6,894 nucleotides of DNA from a bacterium (GCA_021784715.1 JAJYHP010000130.1:1-6894); one strand, 5' to 3'; positions 1 to 5,904 are shown, numbered from the stretch's first letter. Made by a program: numbers and translations. The notes: generated by a model not told the origin, from the letters alone.

Positions 1-2
1 TG

Positions 3-1091
3 CACGGCCGTTGCGTCGGCGTCGTCACGAACCAAACCGGCGTTACCTCGCAACTCGTCAATATCGTCGATGCGATTCGCGAAAATCCCCATATCTGCAT
101 CAAGGCGATCTACTCGCCCGAACACGGCCTGCGCGGCGACCAGCTCGCGGGGCATTTCGTTTCGTCCTATCGCGATCCGCGCACCGGGCTCCCCGTATAT
201 AGTCTCTACGGGCCGCAACGCATGCCGACGGCCGCGATGCTACGCGGCGTCGACGTGCTGTTGTTCGACATTCAGGACGTTGGCGACCGTGCATATACGT
301 ATATATCGACGATGGCCGAGGTCATGCGCGCGGCCGCCCGTTATCACAAAAGCGTCTGGGTGCTCGACCGCCCGAATCCCATCGGCGGAGAGATCGTCGA
401 AGGCCCCGTTCTCGATCCGCACTTCCGTTCGTTCATCGGCCTCTATCCGATCGCGATGCGCCACGGCATGACGATCGGCGAGCTCGCCGAGATGTTTAAT
501 AACGCCTTTGGGATTCACGCGCATCTGCGCGTCGTCAAGATGATCGGCTGGCGCCGTTCGATGCTTTGGAGCCAGACGGGCCTGCGGTGGGTCGAGAGTT
601 CGCCGAATATTCCCACCTGGCAGACGACGCTCGTCTATCCCTGCACCGGACTCATCGATAACGGCGGCATCAACAACGGCGTCGGCACCGCAAAGCCATT
701 CTTCTATGCCGGATATCTCGGCATGCCCGCGTATGCATACGCGAGCGCGCTCAACGCCGAACATCTTCCGGGAGTCTACTTCCGCCCCGCAGCGTGGTCG
801 CCGTTCTTCGGCTTCTGGCGCGGCCGCGAATTGACGGGAGTCGAGCTCTACGTCACCCATCCCCATCGTTTCCGCAGCGTCGAGACGGCGGTATCGTTGC
901 TCGTCGCCGGACATCGCCTGATGCCGCGGTTGCGCATCAACGCTCGTGGGATGGACGACGATTGGGGGACCGACGCGGTTCGGCTCGGGCTCGAACGCGG
1001 AGAGAGTGCCGCGCAGATCATCAATAGTTGGCAGCCCGCACTCGCCCGATTCATGAAGTTGCGCGCGAAGTATCTACTCTACCCGAACTAA
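3..1091 (+). CDS. namZ: Exo-beta-N-acetylmuramidase NamZ family (DUF1343), 5' end cut by window
   Basis: The reading frame is open from base 3 to the TAA at 1089-1091, giving 362 residues without a start, so the N-terminus (signal peptide and roughly the first 30-50 residues) lies outside the window. Family landmarks in order are GVVTNQTG (window residues 6-13), SPEHGLRG (38-45), RTGLPVYSLYG (60-70), DVLLFDIQDVGDRAYTY (84-100), a LDRPNPIGG turn and a PIAMRHGMTIGELAEMFN stretch. NamZ enzymes (CAZy GH171) remove terminal N-acetylmuramic acid from the non-reducing ends of peptidoglycan chains and are usually exported, acting in cell-wall recycling or scavenging. The PEHG glutamate/histidine is the likely active-site region; that is family knowledge, not shown here. 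The C-terminus is complete. No other MurNAc-recycling gene is visible. The gene converges on the PilZ gene across a repeat-filled gap. The family assignment is firm; the substrate is inferred. Confidence 0.9.
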   Translation, partial: HGRCVGVVTNQTGVTSQLVNIVDAIRENPHICIKAIYSPEHGLRGDQLAGHFVSSYRDPRTGLPVYSLYGPQRMPTAAMLRGVDVLLFDIQDVGDRAYTYISTMAEVMRAAARYHKSVWVLDRPNPIGGEIVEGPVLDPHFRSFIGLYPIAMRHGMTIGELAEMFNNAFGIHAHLRVVKMIGWRRSMLWSQTGLRWVESSPNIPTWQTTLVYPCTGLIDNGGINNGVGTAKPFFYAGYLGMPAYAYASALNAEHLPGVYFRPAAWSPFFGFWRGRELTGVELYVTHPHRFRSVETAVSLLVAGHRLMPRLRINARGMDDDWGTDAVRLGLERGESAAQIINSWQPALARFMKLRAKYLLYPN

Positions 1092-1098
1092 CCAATTT

Positions 1099-1143
1099 GT
1101 CACGCCGAGGCGCGGTCGTTCTCACGCCGAGCAGCGCACCAGT
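1099..1143 (+). repeat. Two degenerate copies of the palindromic element
   Basis: At 1099-1121 the element's left end (GTCACGCCGAG) is fused directly to its right end (GAGGCGCG) with the hairpin core deleted. At 1122-1143 another left end (TCACGCCGAGCA) begins but runs into GCGCACCAGT without a matching right arm. These look like decayed or recombined copies of the intact units at 1144-1184 and 1192-1232. They start 7 bases after the NamZ stop codon. Confidence 0.65.
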
Positions 1144-1207
1144 GTCACGCCGAGTAGGCGCGGTACGCGCCGTATCGAGGCGCGGTCGTTCTCACGCCGA
1201 GCAGCGC
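1106..1207 (+). repeat. 32-base perfect direct repeat, 70-base period
   Basis: Bases 1106-1137 and 1176-1207 are identical. Each begins CGAGGCGCGGTCGTTC, crosses a short GTCGTTC linker and ends inside the next element's left arm at CGAGCAGCGC. The shared unit therefore joins the right end of one palindromic element to the left end of the next. This indicates that a two-element block was duplicated locally and then diverged, rather than independent insertion of each copy. Confidence 0.8.
1144..1184 (+). repeat. Palindromic intergenic element, copy 1
   Basis: The layout is GTCACGC, CGAGTA, a 6-base stem GGCGCG, loop GTA, CGCGCC, GTATCG, AGGCGCG. The core stem pairs 6 of 6, CGA/TCG and TA/TA pair around a bulged G, and the outer CGC can pair with GCG. 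It resembles REP-like or MITE-like dispersed palindromes. It encodes nothing. Its function is unknown; an mRNA 3'-end hairpin or nucleoid-binding site is possible. Confidence 0.75.
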
Positions 1208-1232
1208 GCTTTAGCGCCCGTATCGAGGCGCG
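1192..1232 (+). repeat. Palindromic intergenic element, copy 2
   Basis: It has the same shoulders as copy 1, but the left shoulder reads CGAGCA instead of CGAGTA. The core is GCGCGC, loop TTTA, GCGCCC, pairing 5 of 6. The right shoulder GTATCGAGGCGCG is unchanged. The left half belongs to the 32-base direct repeat and the right half matches the copy at 1415-1456, so this unit looks like a mosaic of two parents. Confidence 0.75.
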
Positions 1233-1240
1233 AAACTTGC

Positions 1241-1359
1241 GCGACCGTGCGACTGCGGCGCACCGCTCCTCACTAGACGCTCGCGGCTCGGACAAGCAAT
1301 GTCAGGGTCCTCGCCGCTCGCTTAAGCGTTCGTCGGGTGCACCGTCATCGCACGGTCGC
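1241..1359. repeat. 119-base imperfect palindrome centred on base 1300
   Basis: Bases 1241-1264 (starting GCGACCGTGCGA) match the reverse complement of 1336-1359 at 20 of 24 positions. Bases 1279-1293 match the reverse complement of 1307-1321 at 11 of 15. Both pairs share exactly the same centre, base 1300, so this is one structure rather than chance matches. The segments between (1265-1278 and 1322-1335) match poorly. The shape differs from the short elements around it and suggests a second repeat type or a decayed small inverted-repeat element. No coding potential is seen. Confidence 0.6.
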
Positions 1360-1414
1360 TCGTCGTCCTCGGGCAACGGAACGCGCACCGTTCTCAGTCC
1401 AAACAGCGATTGTT

Positions 1415-1456
1415 GTCACGCCGAGTAGGGCGCTTTAGCGCCCGTATCGAGGCGCG
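1415..1456 (+). repeat. Palindromic intergenic element, copy 3
   Basis: It carries GTCACGC, CGAGTA, stem GGGCGC, loop TTTA, GCGCCC, GTATCG, AGGCGCG. The core pairs 6 of 6. This is the cleanest copy in the plus orientation. It is followed by AAAATCGCGC rather than a T-run, so it is not a standard terminator for the plus strand. Confidence 0.8.
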
Positions 1457-1528
1457 AAAATCGCGCTATTCAAAAGAGGCCTCGAAACGATAAGAGATCG
1501 ATTATCCGGCGCACGACGATTGCGGTAC

Positions 1529-1570
1529 GTCACCCTCGATACGCCCTCTTCGAGGGCTACTCGGGATGAC
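1529..1570 (-). repeat. Palindromic intergenic element, copy 4, inverted and best paired
   Basis: Read on the minus strand it is GTCATCC, CGAGTA, stem GCCCTC, loop GAA, GAGGGC, GTATCG, AGGGTGAC. The core pairs 6 of 6 and, unlike the other copies, the outer arms GTCA/TGAC also pair, giving a hairpin of about 18 pairs with small bulges. The shoulders match the plus-strand copies while the core sequence is completely different. It lies about 50 bases past the PilZ stop, in that gene's transcription direction, so it could form the 3' end of that mRNA. No T-run follows. Confidence 0.8.
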
Positions 1571-1648
1571 ATTGCTGCTAGTCGTCGTTACGGCGGGTGC
1601 GTAATCGGGATGACATTGCTGCTAGTCGTCGTTACGGCGGGTGCGTAA
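1561..1648. repeat. Perfect 44-base tandem duplication including the PilZ gene's 3' end
   Basis: Bases 1561-1604 and 1605-1648 are identical with no spacer. On the minus strand each copy runs from TTACGC (the L-R codons near the PilZ C-terminus), through the stop TAG, and ends at TCATCCCGA, the first bases of the inverted palindromic element. The gene-proximal copy (1605-1648) is the functional gene end. The distal copy is a non-coding echo that joins the full element at 1529-1570. The identity suggests a recent event such as replication slippage. Confidence 0.95.
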
Positions 1649-2137
1649 AAAGTTCAGTTGCCAAAGGTGAATGAAGCGCTGTAGCTCTTCTTGAACCGGA
1701 GGCGGAATATCGACGAACGCCATTCCATACGCAAATTTTTTCATGCCGAGATCGTAGAACGGCGCGAGCGCCTTGCTACGCAGGCGCATCGGGTCGAAGC
1801 CCGGCGGGCGTTCGCGAACGGTCTCGGGGCGCAAGCCGAACGGGGTCTGCTTGAAAACTTCTTTATCGACGGTCATTTCGTCGAGAAAATCCGCCGGCAA
1901 TTGAATATCGAGATGGAGCAACGAGCCTTTGATCAAGTCCTCGTCGGTGACGAGGCGGAGGCCGCCCGCCGAGAGGTCGTTGGCGAGCGCCGAACGGCGC
2001 CCTTTGCGCCCGTCGAGTTCGTAGAATACTTCGAATTCCACCGGCATGCGGAACGCAGAGCGTTTCTGCTGCACGCCCGGCTGTGCGCGAAGCATGCTCT
2101 TCGTCGTCGGCTTCTTCTTCTTCCCGAACATGAACAT
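1622..2137 (-). CDS. PilZ-domain protein, probable c-di-GMP effector
   Basis: The 171-residue protein carries both PilZ c-di-GMP signatures: RxxxR (R26-S-A-F-R30) followed by VEFEVFYELDG, and DxSxxG (D54-L-S56-A-G-G59). Next come the strand HLDIQLP (75-81) and a late strand AYGMAFVDI (136-144). A helix with QRFIHLWQLNFLRTRR closes the protein. PilZ proteins bind the second messenger cyclic di-GMP and alter motility, adhesion or exopolysaccharide output; the target here is unknown. Between the strands sits an unusually long segment (about 82-130, with PFGLRPETVRERPPGFDP) that a minimal PilZ domain lacks. The N-terminus is lysine-rich (FGKKKKP) with no signal peptide, so it is probably cytoplasmic. 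The start is ATG at 2135-2137; a second ATG two codons in is also possible, and no strong Shine-Dalgarno is seen. It is divergent from glcD. Confidence 0.87.
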   Translation of the reverse strand: MFMFGKKKKPTTKSMLRAQPGVQQKRSAFRMPVEFEVFYELDGRKGRRSALANDLSAGGLRLVTDEDLIKGSLLHLDIQLPADFLDEMTVDKEVFKQTPFGLRPETVRERPPGFDPMRLRSKALAPFYDLGMKKFAYGMAFVDIPPPVQEELQRFIHLWQLNFLRTRRNDD

Positions 2138-2203
2138 TTGCCGTCGAGCCGTTAAGCCGGGCAGGCACCTCTTCCTGCATGCCCAAACACTCGCCGTAGA
2201 ACC
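2138..2203. promoter_or_regulatory. Divergent intergenic region between PilZ gene and glcD
   Basis: These 66 bases must hold the 5' signals for the minus-strand PilZ gene and for glcD. GGGCA (2159-2163) and TGCCC (2180-2184) form an interrupted inverted repeat, with GCAGG/CCTGC offering an alternative pairing. This could be an operator or a small leader hairpin, but it is short enough to be chance. I see no convincing -35/-10 pair on either strand. Confidence 0.35.
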
Positions 2204-3586
2204 GTGCTGATCGAACGACTAACCGAAGCGCTGGGAGCCGATGCCGTCAAGACCTCTCCAGAGGACCTTGCATGTTACTCCTTCGACGCGTACAGCCAAG
2301 GCGTGCTGCCGAGCGCCGTCGTGCTGCCGACCTCTGCCGCGCAGGTGAGCGCGGTGGTAAAGATTGCGCGCGATCTCGGGGAACCGCTGATCGCTCGCGG
2401 CTCGGGGACCGGGCTCTGCGGCGGAGCGACGCCGCTCCGCGCTGGTATCGTGCTCTCGTTCGCGCGGATGAATCAGTTACTCGAGCTCGACATCGAAAAC
2501 CGCCGGGCGCGAGTCGCACCGGGGCTCGTCAACCTCCAACTCAGCGAACGCATTGCGTCGACGGGCTACTTCTACGCCCCCGACCCGGCGTCGCAGCGCG
2601 CCAGCACGATCGGTGGGAACATCGGCACGAATGCCGGGGGGCCGCACTGCCTCGCCTATGGGACGACGGTCAACCACGTCCTCGCGTTGGAGATGATCGA
2701 CGACCGCGGCGAATGCTTCACCACCGCCGTCGACGATCTGGGGTACGACCTGACAGCGCTCCTGGTCGGGAGCGAGGGGACGCTCGGCATCGTCACCTCG
2801 GCCTGGGTTCGCCTGCTCCGCTTGCCTCCGGCGACGGGGGTCTGGCTCGCCGCCTTCCCCAGCATCGAGAGCGCATCGGAGGCCGTGAGCGCGATCGTCG
2901 GAGCCGGGATCGTCCCGACCGCCCTGGAGATGATGGACGCGACGATCGTGCGGGCGGTCGAGAGCGCCTACGCGGCGGGATACCCCGAAGACGCCGCCGC
3001 GGTGCTGCTCGTCGAGTCCTCCGGCGAGCCCGAGGAAGTCGCGAGCGCGGATGCGGCGATCGCGCGGATCGCCCGCGCGCACGGCGCCACGAAGTGGCAG
3101 GCGGCGACGAGCGCCGAACAGCGCGACGCACTCTGGCGCGGCCGGAAGGGCGCCGCCGGCGCCGTCGGGCGAATCGCCCCGAACTACTACACCCAGGATG
3201 TCTGCGTTCCACGGACGCGCCTTCCCGAAATGTTGGCGGCGGTCGACGATGCAGCGCGCCGCCACGAAATCGTCGTCGGAAACGTCTTTCATGCCGGCGA
3301 CGGCAATCTTCATCCGCTCCTGCTCTACGATAAGCGCGACGCCCGCCAGGTCGCCGCAGTGATCGAAACCGGAAATATCGTATTGGCGCGCGCCGTCGAA
3401 CTCGGCGGAACGATCAGCGGCGAGCACGGTGTCGGTATCGAGAAACGGAACGGCATGTCGCTGGTCTATCGGACCGAAGATCTTGCGGCGATGGCGTGCG
3501 TTCGCGACGTTTTCGATCCGCAAGCGCTGCTCAATCCCGAGAAGATCTTTCCATCGGGAATCTCATGCCGCGAGATGCGAACGTGA
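2204..3586 (+). CDS. glcD: Glycolate oxidase FAD-binding subunit GlcD
   Basis: The 460-residue protein is a VAO/PCMH-type flavoprotein with an FAD_binding_4 domain (about 35-210) and an FAD-oxidase_C domain (about 215-450). FAD-domain landmarks are ARGSGTGLCGGATPL (64-78), GYFYAPDPASQRASTIGGNI (121-140) with GTNAGGPHCLAYGTT following, and LVGSEGTLGIVT (187-198). C-terminal landmarks are GNVFHAGDGNLHPLLLYD (359-376), GGTISGEHGVGIEKR (401-415) and DVFDPQALLNPEKIFP (435-450). GlcD oxidises glycolate (or D-lactate in close relatives) to the 2-oxo acid, passing electrons through a partner iron-sulfur subunit to the respiratory chain. Length is normal. The start is GTG 2204, placing the helix IERLTEALG as in family members; the ribosome site is weak. 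It is the first gene of an operon, overlapping glcE by 4 bases. A D-lactate or other 2-hydroxyacid dehydrogenase is the alternative reading. Confidence 0.93.
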   Translation: MLIERLTEALGADAVKTSPEDLACYSFDAYSQGVLPSAVVLPTSAAQVSAVVKIARDLGEPLIARGSGTGLCGGATPLRAGIVLSFARMNQLLELDIENRRARVAPGLVNLQLSERIASTGYFYAPDPASQRASTIGGNIGTNAGGPHCLAYGTTVNHVLALEMIDDRGECFTTAVDDLGYDLTALLVGSEGTLGIVTSAWVRLLRLPPATGVWLAAFPSIESASEAVSAIVGAGIVPTALEMMDATIVRAVESAYAAGYPEDAAAVLLVESSGEPEEVASADAAIARIARAHGATKWQAATSAEQRDALWRGRKGAAGAVGRIAPNYYTQDVCVPRTRLPEMLAAVDDAARRHEIVVGNVFHAGDGNLHPLLLYDKRDARQVAAVIETGNIVLARAVELGGTISGEHGVGIEKRNGMSLVYRTEDLAAMACVRDVFDPQALLNPEKIFPSGISCREMRT

Positions 3587-4779
3587 ACGACATCGCGATT
3601 TCGGACGCACTCGCCGAGGCAACCGCGCGCCGACGCTCCGTCGCACTCCGCGCCGGAGGGGTCTTCGCCGGAATGCACCGCAGCGTTCTCGACGCCGACG
3701 AGATCGATCTTCGCGCGCGTCGTGCGGTTCTCGAATACGAGCCGCGCGACCTCACGATCGCCGTCGAATGCGGCGCGACCGTCGCGCAGATCGAGCAACT
3801 CTTGCGCGAGCGGCGTCAGTTTCTTCCGCTCGACGCACCCGATGCGGTGCGGGCGAGCGTCGGCGGTGTGCTCGCCACTGCGTGGAACGGGCCGCGCCGC
3901 CACCGCTACGGGCGTCCGCGCGACCTGCTCATCGGCAGCGCATTCGCGCTCGCCAACGGCACCCTCGCACGCGCGGGCGGGATGGTCGTGAAGAACGTTG
4001 CGGGATACGATCTCAGCCGTCTCTTCGTCGGCTCGATGGGAACGCTCGCGGTCCTTTTGCGTGCGAACTTCAAAGCGCTACCGCTCCCCGAATGCACGCG
4101 CATGTTTCTCGCCTCGCTTCCGGCGGGAACGCGCGCGCGCGCTTTCGCGCAGGTGCGAAACCTGCGCCCCGAGCCCGCCGCCGCATGGTGGATCGGAGGG
4201 TTCGCGCACGAGATCGACGGCGATCCCGGCGACGACGGACGCATCGCCATCCTGATGGAGTGCGACGGCGCACTGCTCGAACGCGCGACATTAGACTGGC
4301 GCGCCGCTCTCGGCCGCGCTGGCATCCCCGAGACTCGGCTGCTCGATGCGGGCGCTCACGCGGCCTTCTCACGGCTGCTCGACGCCCCGATGCAGCTCCC
4401 CGGCGCGCATGCGGTGACCTATCGCAGCCCCTCGCTGCCGTCAAACGCACTCGCACTCGCCGATGCAGTCGCCGGAGTGATCGACCGCTTCGAGCTGCAG
4501 TGCGATCTCCTCGTCGATATTATGAACGGCGACGTAACGGTCCGCGCCGGTGGCAACGCCGCCGGTTTCGCGCAAATGATCGGCATGCTCGACGATGCAC
4601 TCCACGATCTGGCCCCGCGCGCCCGCATTCTCGCCGGAGGCGGCGACGCGCACGACCGTCTTGATTGCTTCGGGCTCCTTCCCAACGCACTCAGCCGCAT
4701 GAGAGCGCTCAAGCAGCGCTTCGACCCGCATGGCATTCTTAATCCCGGCGTCGCCTTTTTCGACGGCGGGCACACGTGA
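3583..4779 (+). CDS. glcE: Glycolate oxidase FAD-binding subunit GlcE
   Basis: The 398-residue protein is the second, smaller FAD_binding_4 subunit of glycolate oxidase. Landmarks are VLEYEPRDLTIAVECGATV (49-67), FLPLDAPDAVRASVGGVLAT (80-99), GPRRHRYGRPRDLLIG (103-118), the GlcE-typical GGMVVKNVAGYDLSRLFVGS (132-151) and a C-terminal FDPHGILNPG. It works as a heteromer with GlcD; in E. coli GlcD, GlcE and GlcF are all needed for activity. I chose the GTG at 3583, whose GTGA overlaps the glcD stop by 4 bases, matching the next junction at 4776; a GAG lies 8 bases upstream. An in-frame ATG at 3565, with GGGA 5 bases upstream and a 22-base overlap, would add six residues and is a real alternative. 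The expected glcF partner does not follow. Confidence 0.9.
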   Translation: MNDIAISDALAEATARRRSVALRAGGVFAGMHRSVLDADEIDLRARRAVLEYEPRDLTIAVECGATVAQIEQLLRERRQFLPLDAPDAVRASVGGVLATAWNGPRRHRYGRPRDLLIGSAFALANGTLARAGGMVVKNVAGYDLSRLFVGSMGTLAVLLRANFKALPLPECTRMFLASLPAGTRARAFAQVRNLRPEPAAAWWIGGFAHEIDGDPGDDGRIAILMECDGALLERATLDWRAALGRAGIPETRLLDAGAHAAFSRLLDAPMQLPGAHAVTYRSPSLPSNALALADAVAGVIDRFELQCDLLVDIMNGDVTVRAGGNAAGFAQMIGMLDDALHDLAPRARILAGGGDAHDRLDCFGLLPNALSRMRALKQRFDPHGILNPGVAFFDGGHT

Positions 4780-5858
4780 GGCTCGACGGCGAAATCTTCG
4801 CGGCGATTCGCATCGTTCTGCTCAGCCCGGTTCGCCGACGCTCGCTCGTGCGGAAACCGGGACTCACCGGCGACCTCGCTCGCTTTTTATTGCGCGTCGT
4901 CCCCGAGGCAAAACGAGCGCTCCGAAGCATTCGCGAGCGAGCGAGCGCGATACCCGACCCATTGTTGCGCCGCGAAGCGCTTTCGAGCATCGAAACGAAA
5001 TCCTATCACGTTGCCGGCGCGGCGATCCTCGCGACCTTTCTACCGCGCGCATCGATGCGCGCCTACATAAACGTCGTCGCACCCCTTGAAAGCATTTACG
5101 ACTACCTCGATAATCTCTGCGATCGTCACCCCGACGTCGCGCCGGAGGCCTTCCCGGTTCTCCACGAAGCGATCGCCGATGCGTGCGATCCCAACGCGCC
5201 GATTCGCGATTACTACGCATTAGGACCGCTCGGCGACGACGGCGGTTACCTGCGCGCGCTCGTTACCGAAGTGCAGGCGCAATTGCGAAACGTACCCAAC
5301 GTCGAAGCGTTGGCTCCGTTCGCGCGCGAAGCCGCGGCCTCGTACGCACGCATGCAGAGCACCGTCCACGGAACGGCGGAGAAGCGTCGCGAGGCATGTC
5401 GCTCTTGGTTCGACGAGGTGCGCGCGGAGTATCCGCAGTTGCAGTGGAACGAATTCGTCGCCGCGACCGGCTCGCAGTTTCAAGTTTACGCACCGCTCTT
5501 CGCGCTCTTCGATAGCGGGGCGACCGGCGTCGAACCGGCATATCGAGCCTACTTTCCGTCGATTGCGGCGATCCACGTGCTGCTCGACTCGTTCATCGAC
5601 CGCGCGGAGGACTGCGAGCACGGCGACTTCAATTTCGTCGATCGCGCCGACGAACCGGCGGAATTTCACGCCCGTTTTGCAGCGCTCGCCGCCGATGCCG
5701 ACGCAAAACTTTCGCGCCTCGCCAACGCACGCGCGCACCGCTTCACCCTCCGCGTCATGGCGCTCTTCTATCTTTCGCATCCGAAAATCGAACGCGAAGG
5801 CTACGCGCCCGAGGCCGATGCGTTGCTCGCCGAACTCGAAGGACGCTTCGCGACGTAA
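4776..5858 (+). CDS. Tetraprenyl-beta-curcumene synthase family protein (YtpB-like, DUF2600)
   Basis: The 360-residue protein resembles Bacillus subtilis YtpB almost throughout. It has AIPDPLLRREALSSIETK (58-75), IYDYLDNLCDR (107-117), a DDGGYL turn (154-159), QWNEFVAATGS (223-233), and YFPSIAAIHVLLDSFIDRAE (259-278) followed by D279 and GDFNF (283-287). YtpB-type enzymes are large-terpene synthases without the usual DDxxD motif; YtpB turns heptaprenyl diphosphate (C35) into tetraprenyl-beta-curcumene, a sesquarterpene precursor. The acidic clusters D109-xx-D112-N-xx-D116 and D271-xxx-D275-xxx-D279 are the likely Mg2+/diphosphate ligands (inference). Length is close to the family's. The first ~35 residues are basic and may be an extension; a GTG at 4848 is an alternative start. 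The chosen GTG overlaps the glcE stop as GTGA. The prenyl substrate cannot be read from sequence, and no cyclase or prenyltransferase is nearby. Confidence 0.87.
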   Translation: MRLDGEIFAAIRIVLLSPVRRRSLVRKPGLTGDLARFLLRVVPEAKRALRSIRERASAIPDPLLRREALSSIETKSYHVAGAAILATFLPRASMRAYINVVAPLESIYDYLDNLCDRHPDVAPEAFPVLHEAIADACDPNAPIRDYYALGPLGDDGGYLRALVTEVQAQLRNVPNVEALAPFAREAAASYARMQSTVHGTAEKRREACRSWFDEVRAEYPQLQWNEFVAATGSQFQVYAPLFALFDSGATGVEPAYRAYFPSIAAIHVLLDSFIDRAEDCEHGDFNFVDRADEPAEFHARFAALAADADAKLSRLANARAHRFTLRVMALFYLSHPKIEREGYAPEADALLAELEGRFAT

Positions 5859-5904
5859 GGAGCGATGCAACCGGCCCTTCCATCTCGGCGTTTCACGAGT
5901 GATC

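Larger units (their letters stand above)
1092..1621. other. Repeat-rich convergent intergenic region with no gene
   Basis: This 530-base gap separates two converging genes. Open frames here carry no recognisable protein and are arginine/serine-rich translations of repeats. The content is a cluster of palindromic elements (1099-1232), a large imperfect palindrome (1241-1359), another element copy (1415-1456), about 70 bases with nothing recognised (1457-1528), an opposite-orientation element copy (1529-1570) and a tandem duplication running into the PilZ gene. None of the hairpins is followed by a T-run on the relevant strand, so a classical intrinsic terminator is not supported. The hairpins could still pause polymerase or stabilise mRNA 3' ends. 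Confidence 0.8.

Noticed and set aside
1028..1428. Small plus-strand frames across the namZ 3' end and the repeat region
   Set aside because: They translate repeats into Arg/Ser-rich sequence, have no ribosome site of note and show no family motif.
1099..1456. Possible CRISPR array from regularly repeated GTCACGCCGAG units
   Set aside because: Spacing is irregular, units are internally palindromic with related cores rather than unique spacers, and one copy is inverted.
1415..1456. Intrinsic terminator for the namZ transcript
   Set aside because: The GC-rich hairpin is strong, but no T-run follows it, and it lies over 300 bases past the stop codon as one of several dispersed copies.
2159..2184. 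GGGCA/TGCCC inverted repeat before glcD as a defined operator
   Set aside because: Five-base arms 16 bases apart are too weak in GC-rich DNA to call an operator; it is noted only in the divergent-region entry.
2477..3523. A 348-codon open frame on the minus strand opposite glcD
   Set aside because: It is the antisense shadow of a GC-rich gene with clear GlcD motifs; its translation is Arg/Asp/Gly-rich without recognisable domains.
3429..4664. A 411-codon plus-strand open frame overlapping glcD and glcE
   Set aside because: Its arginine-rich composition and full overlap with motif-bearing glcD/glcE frames mark it as a shadow.
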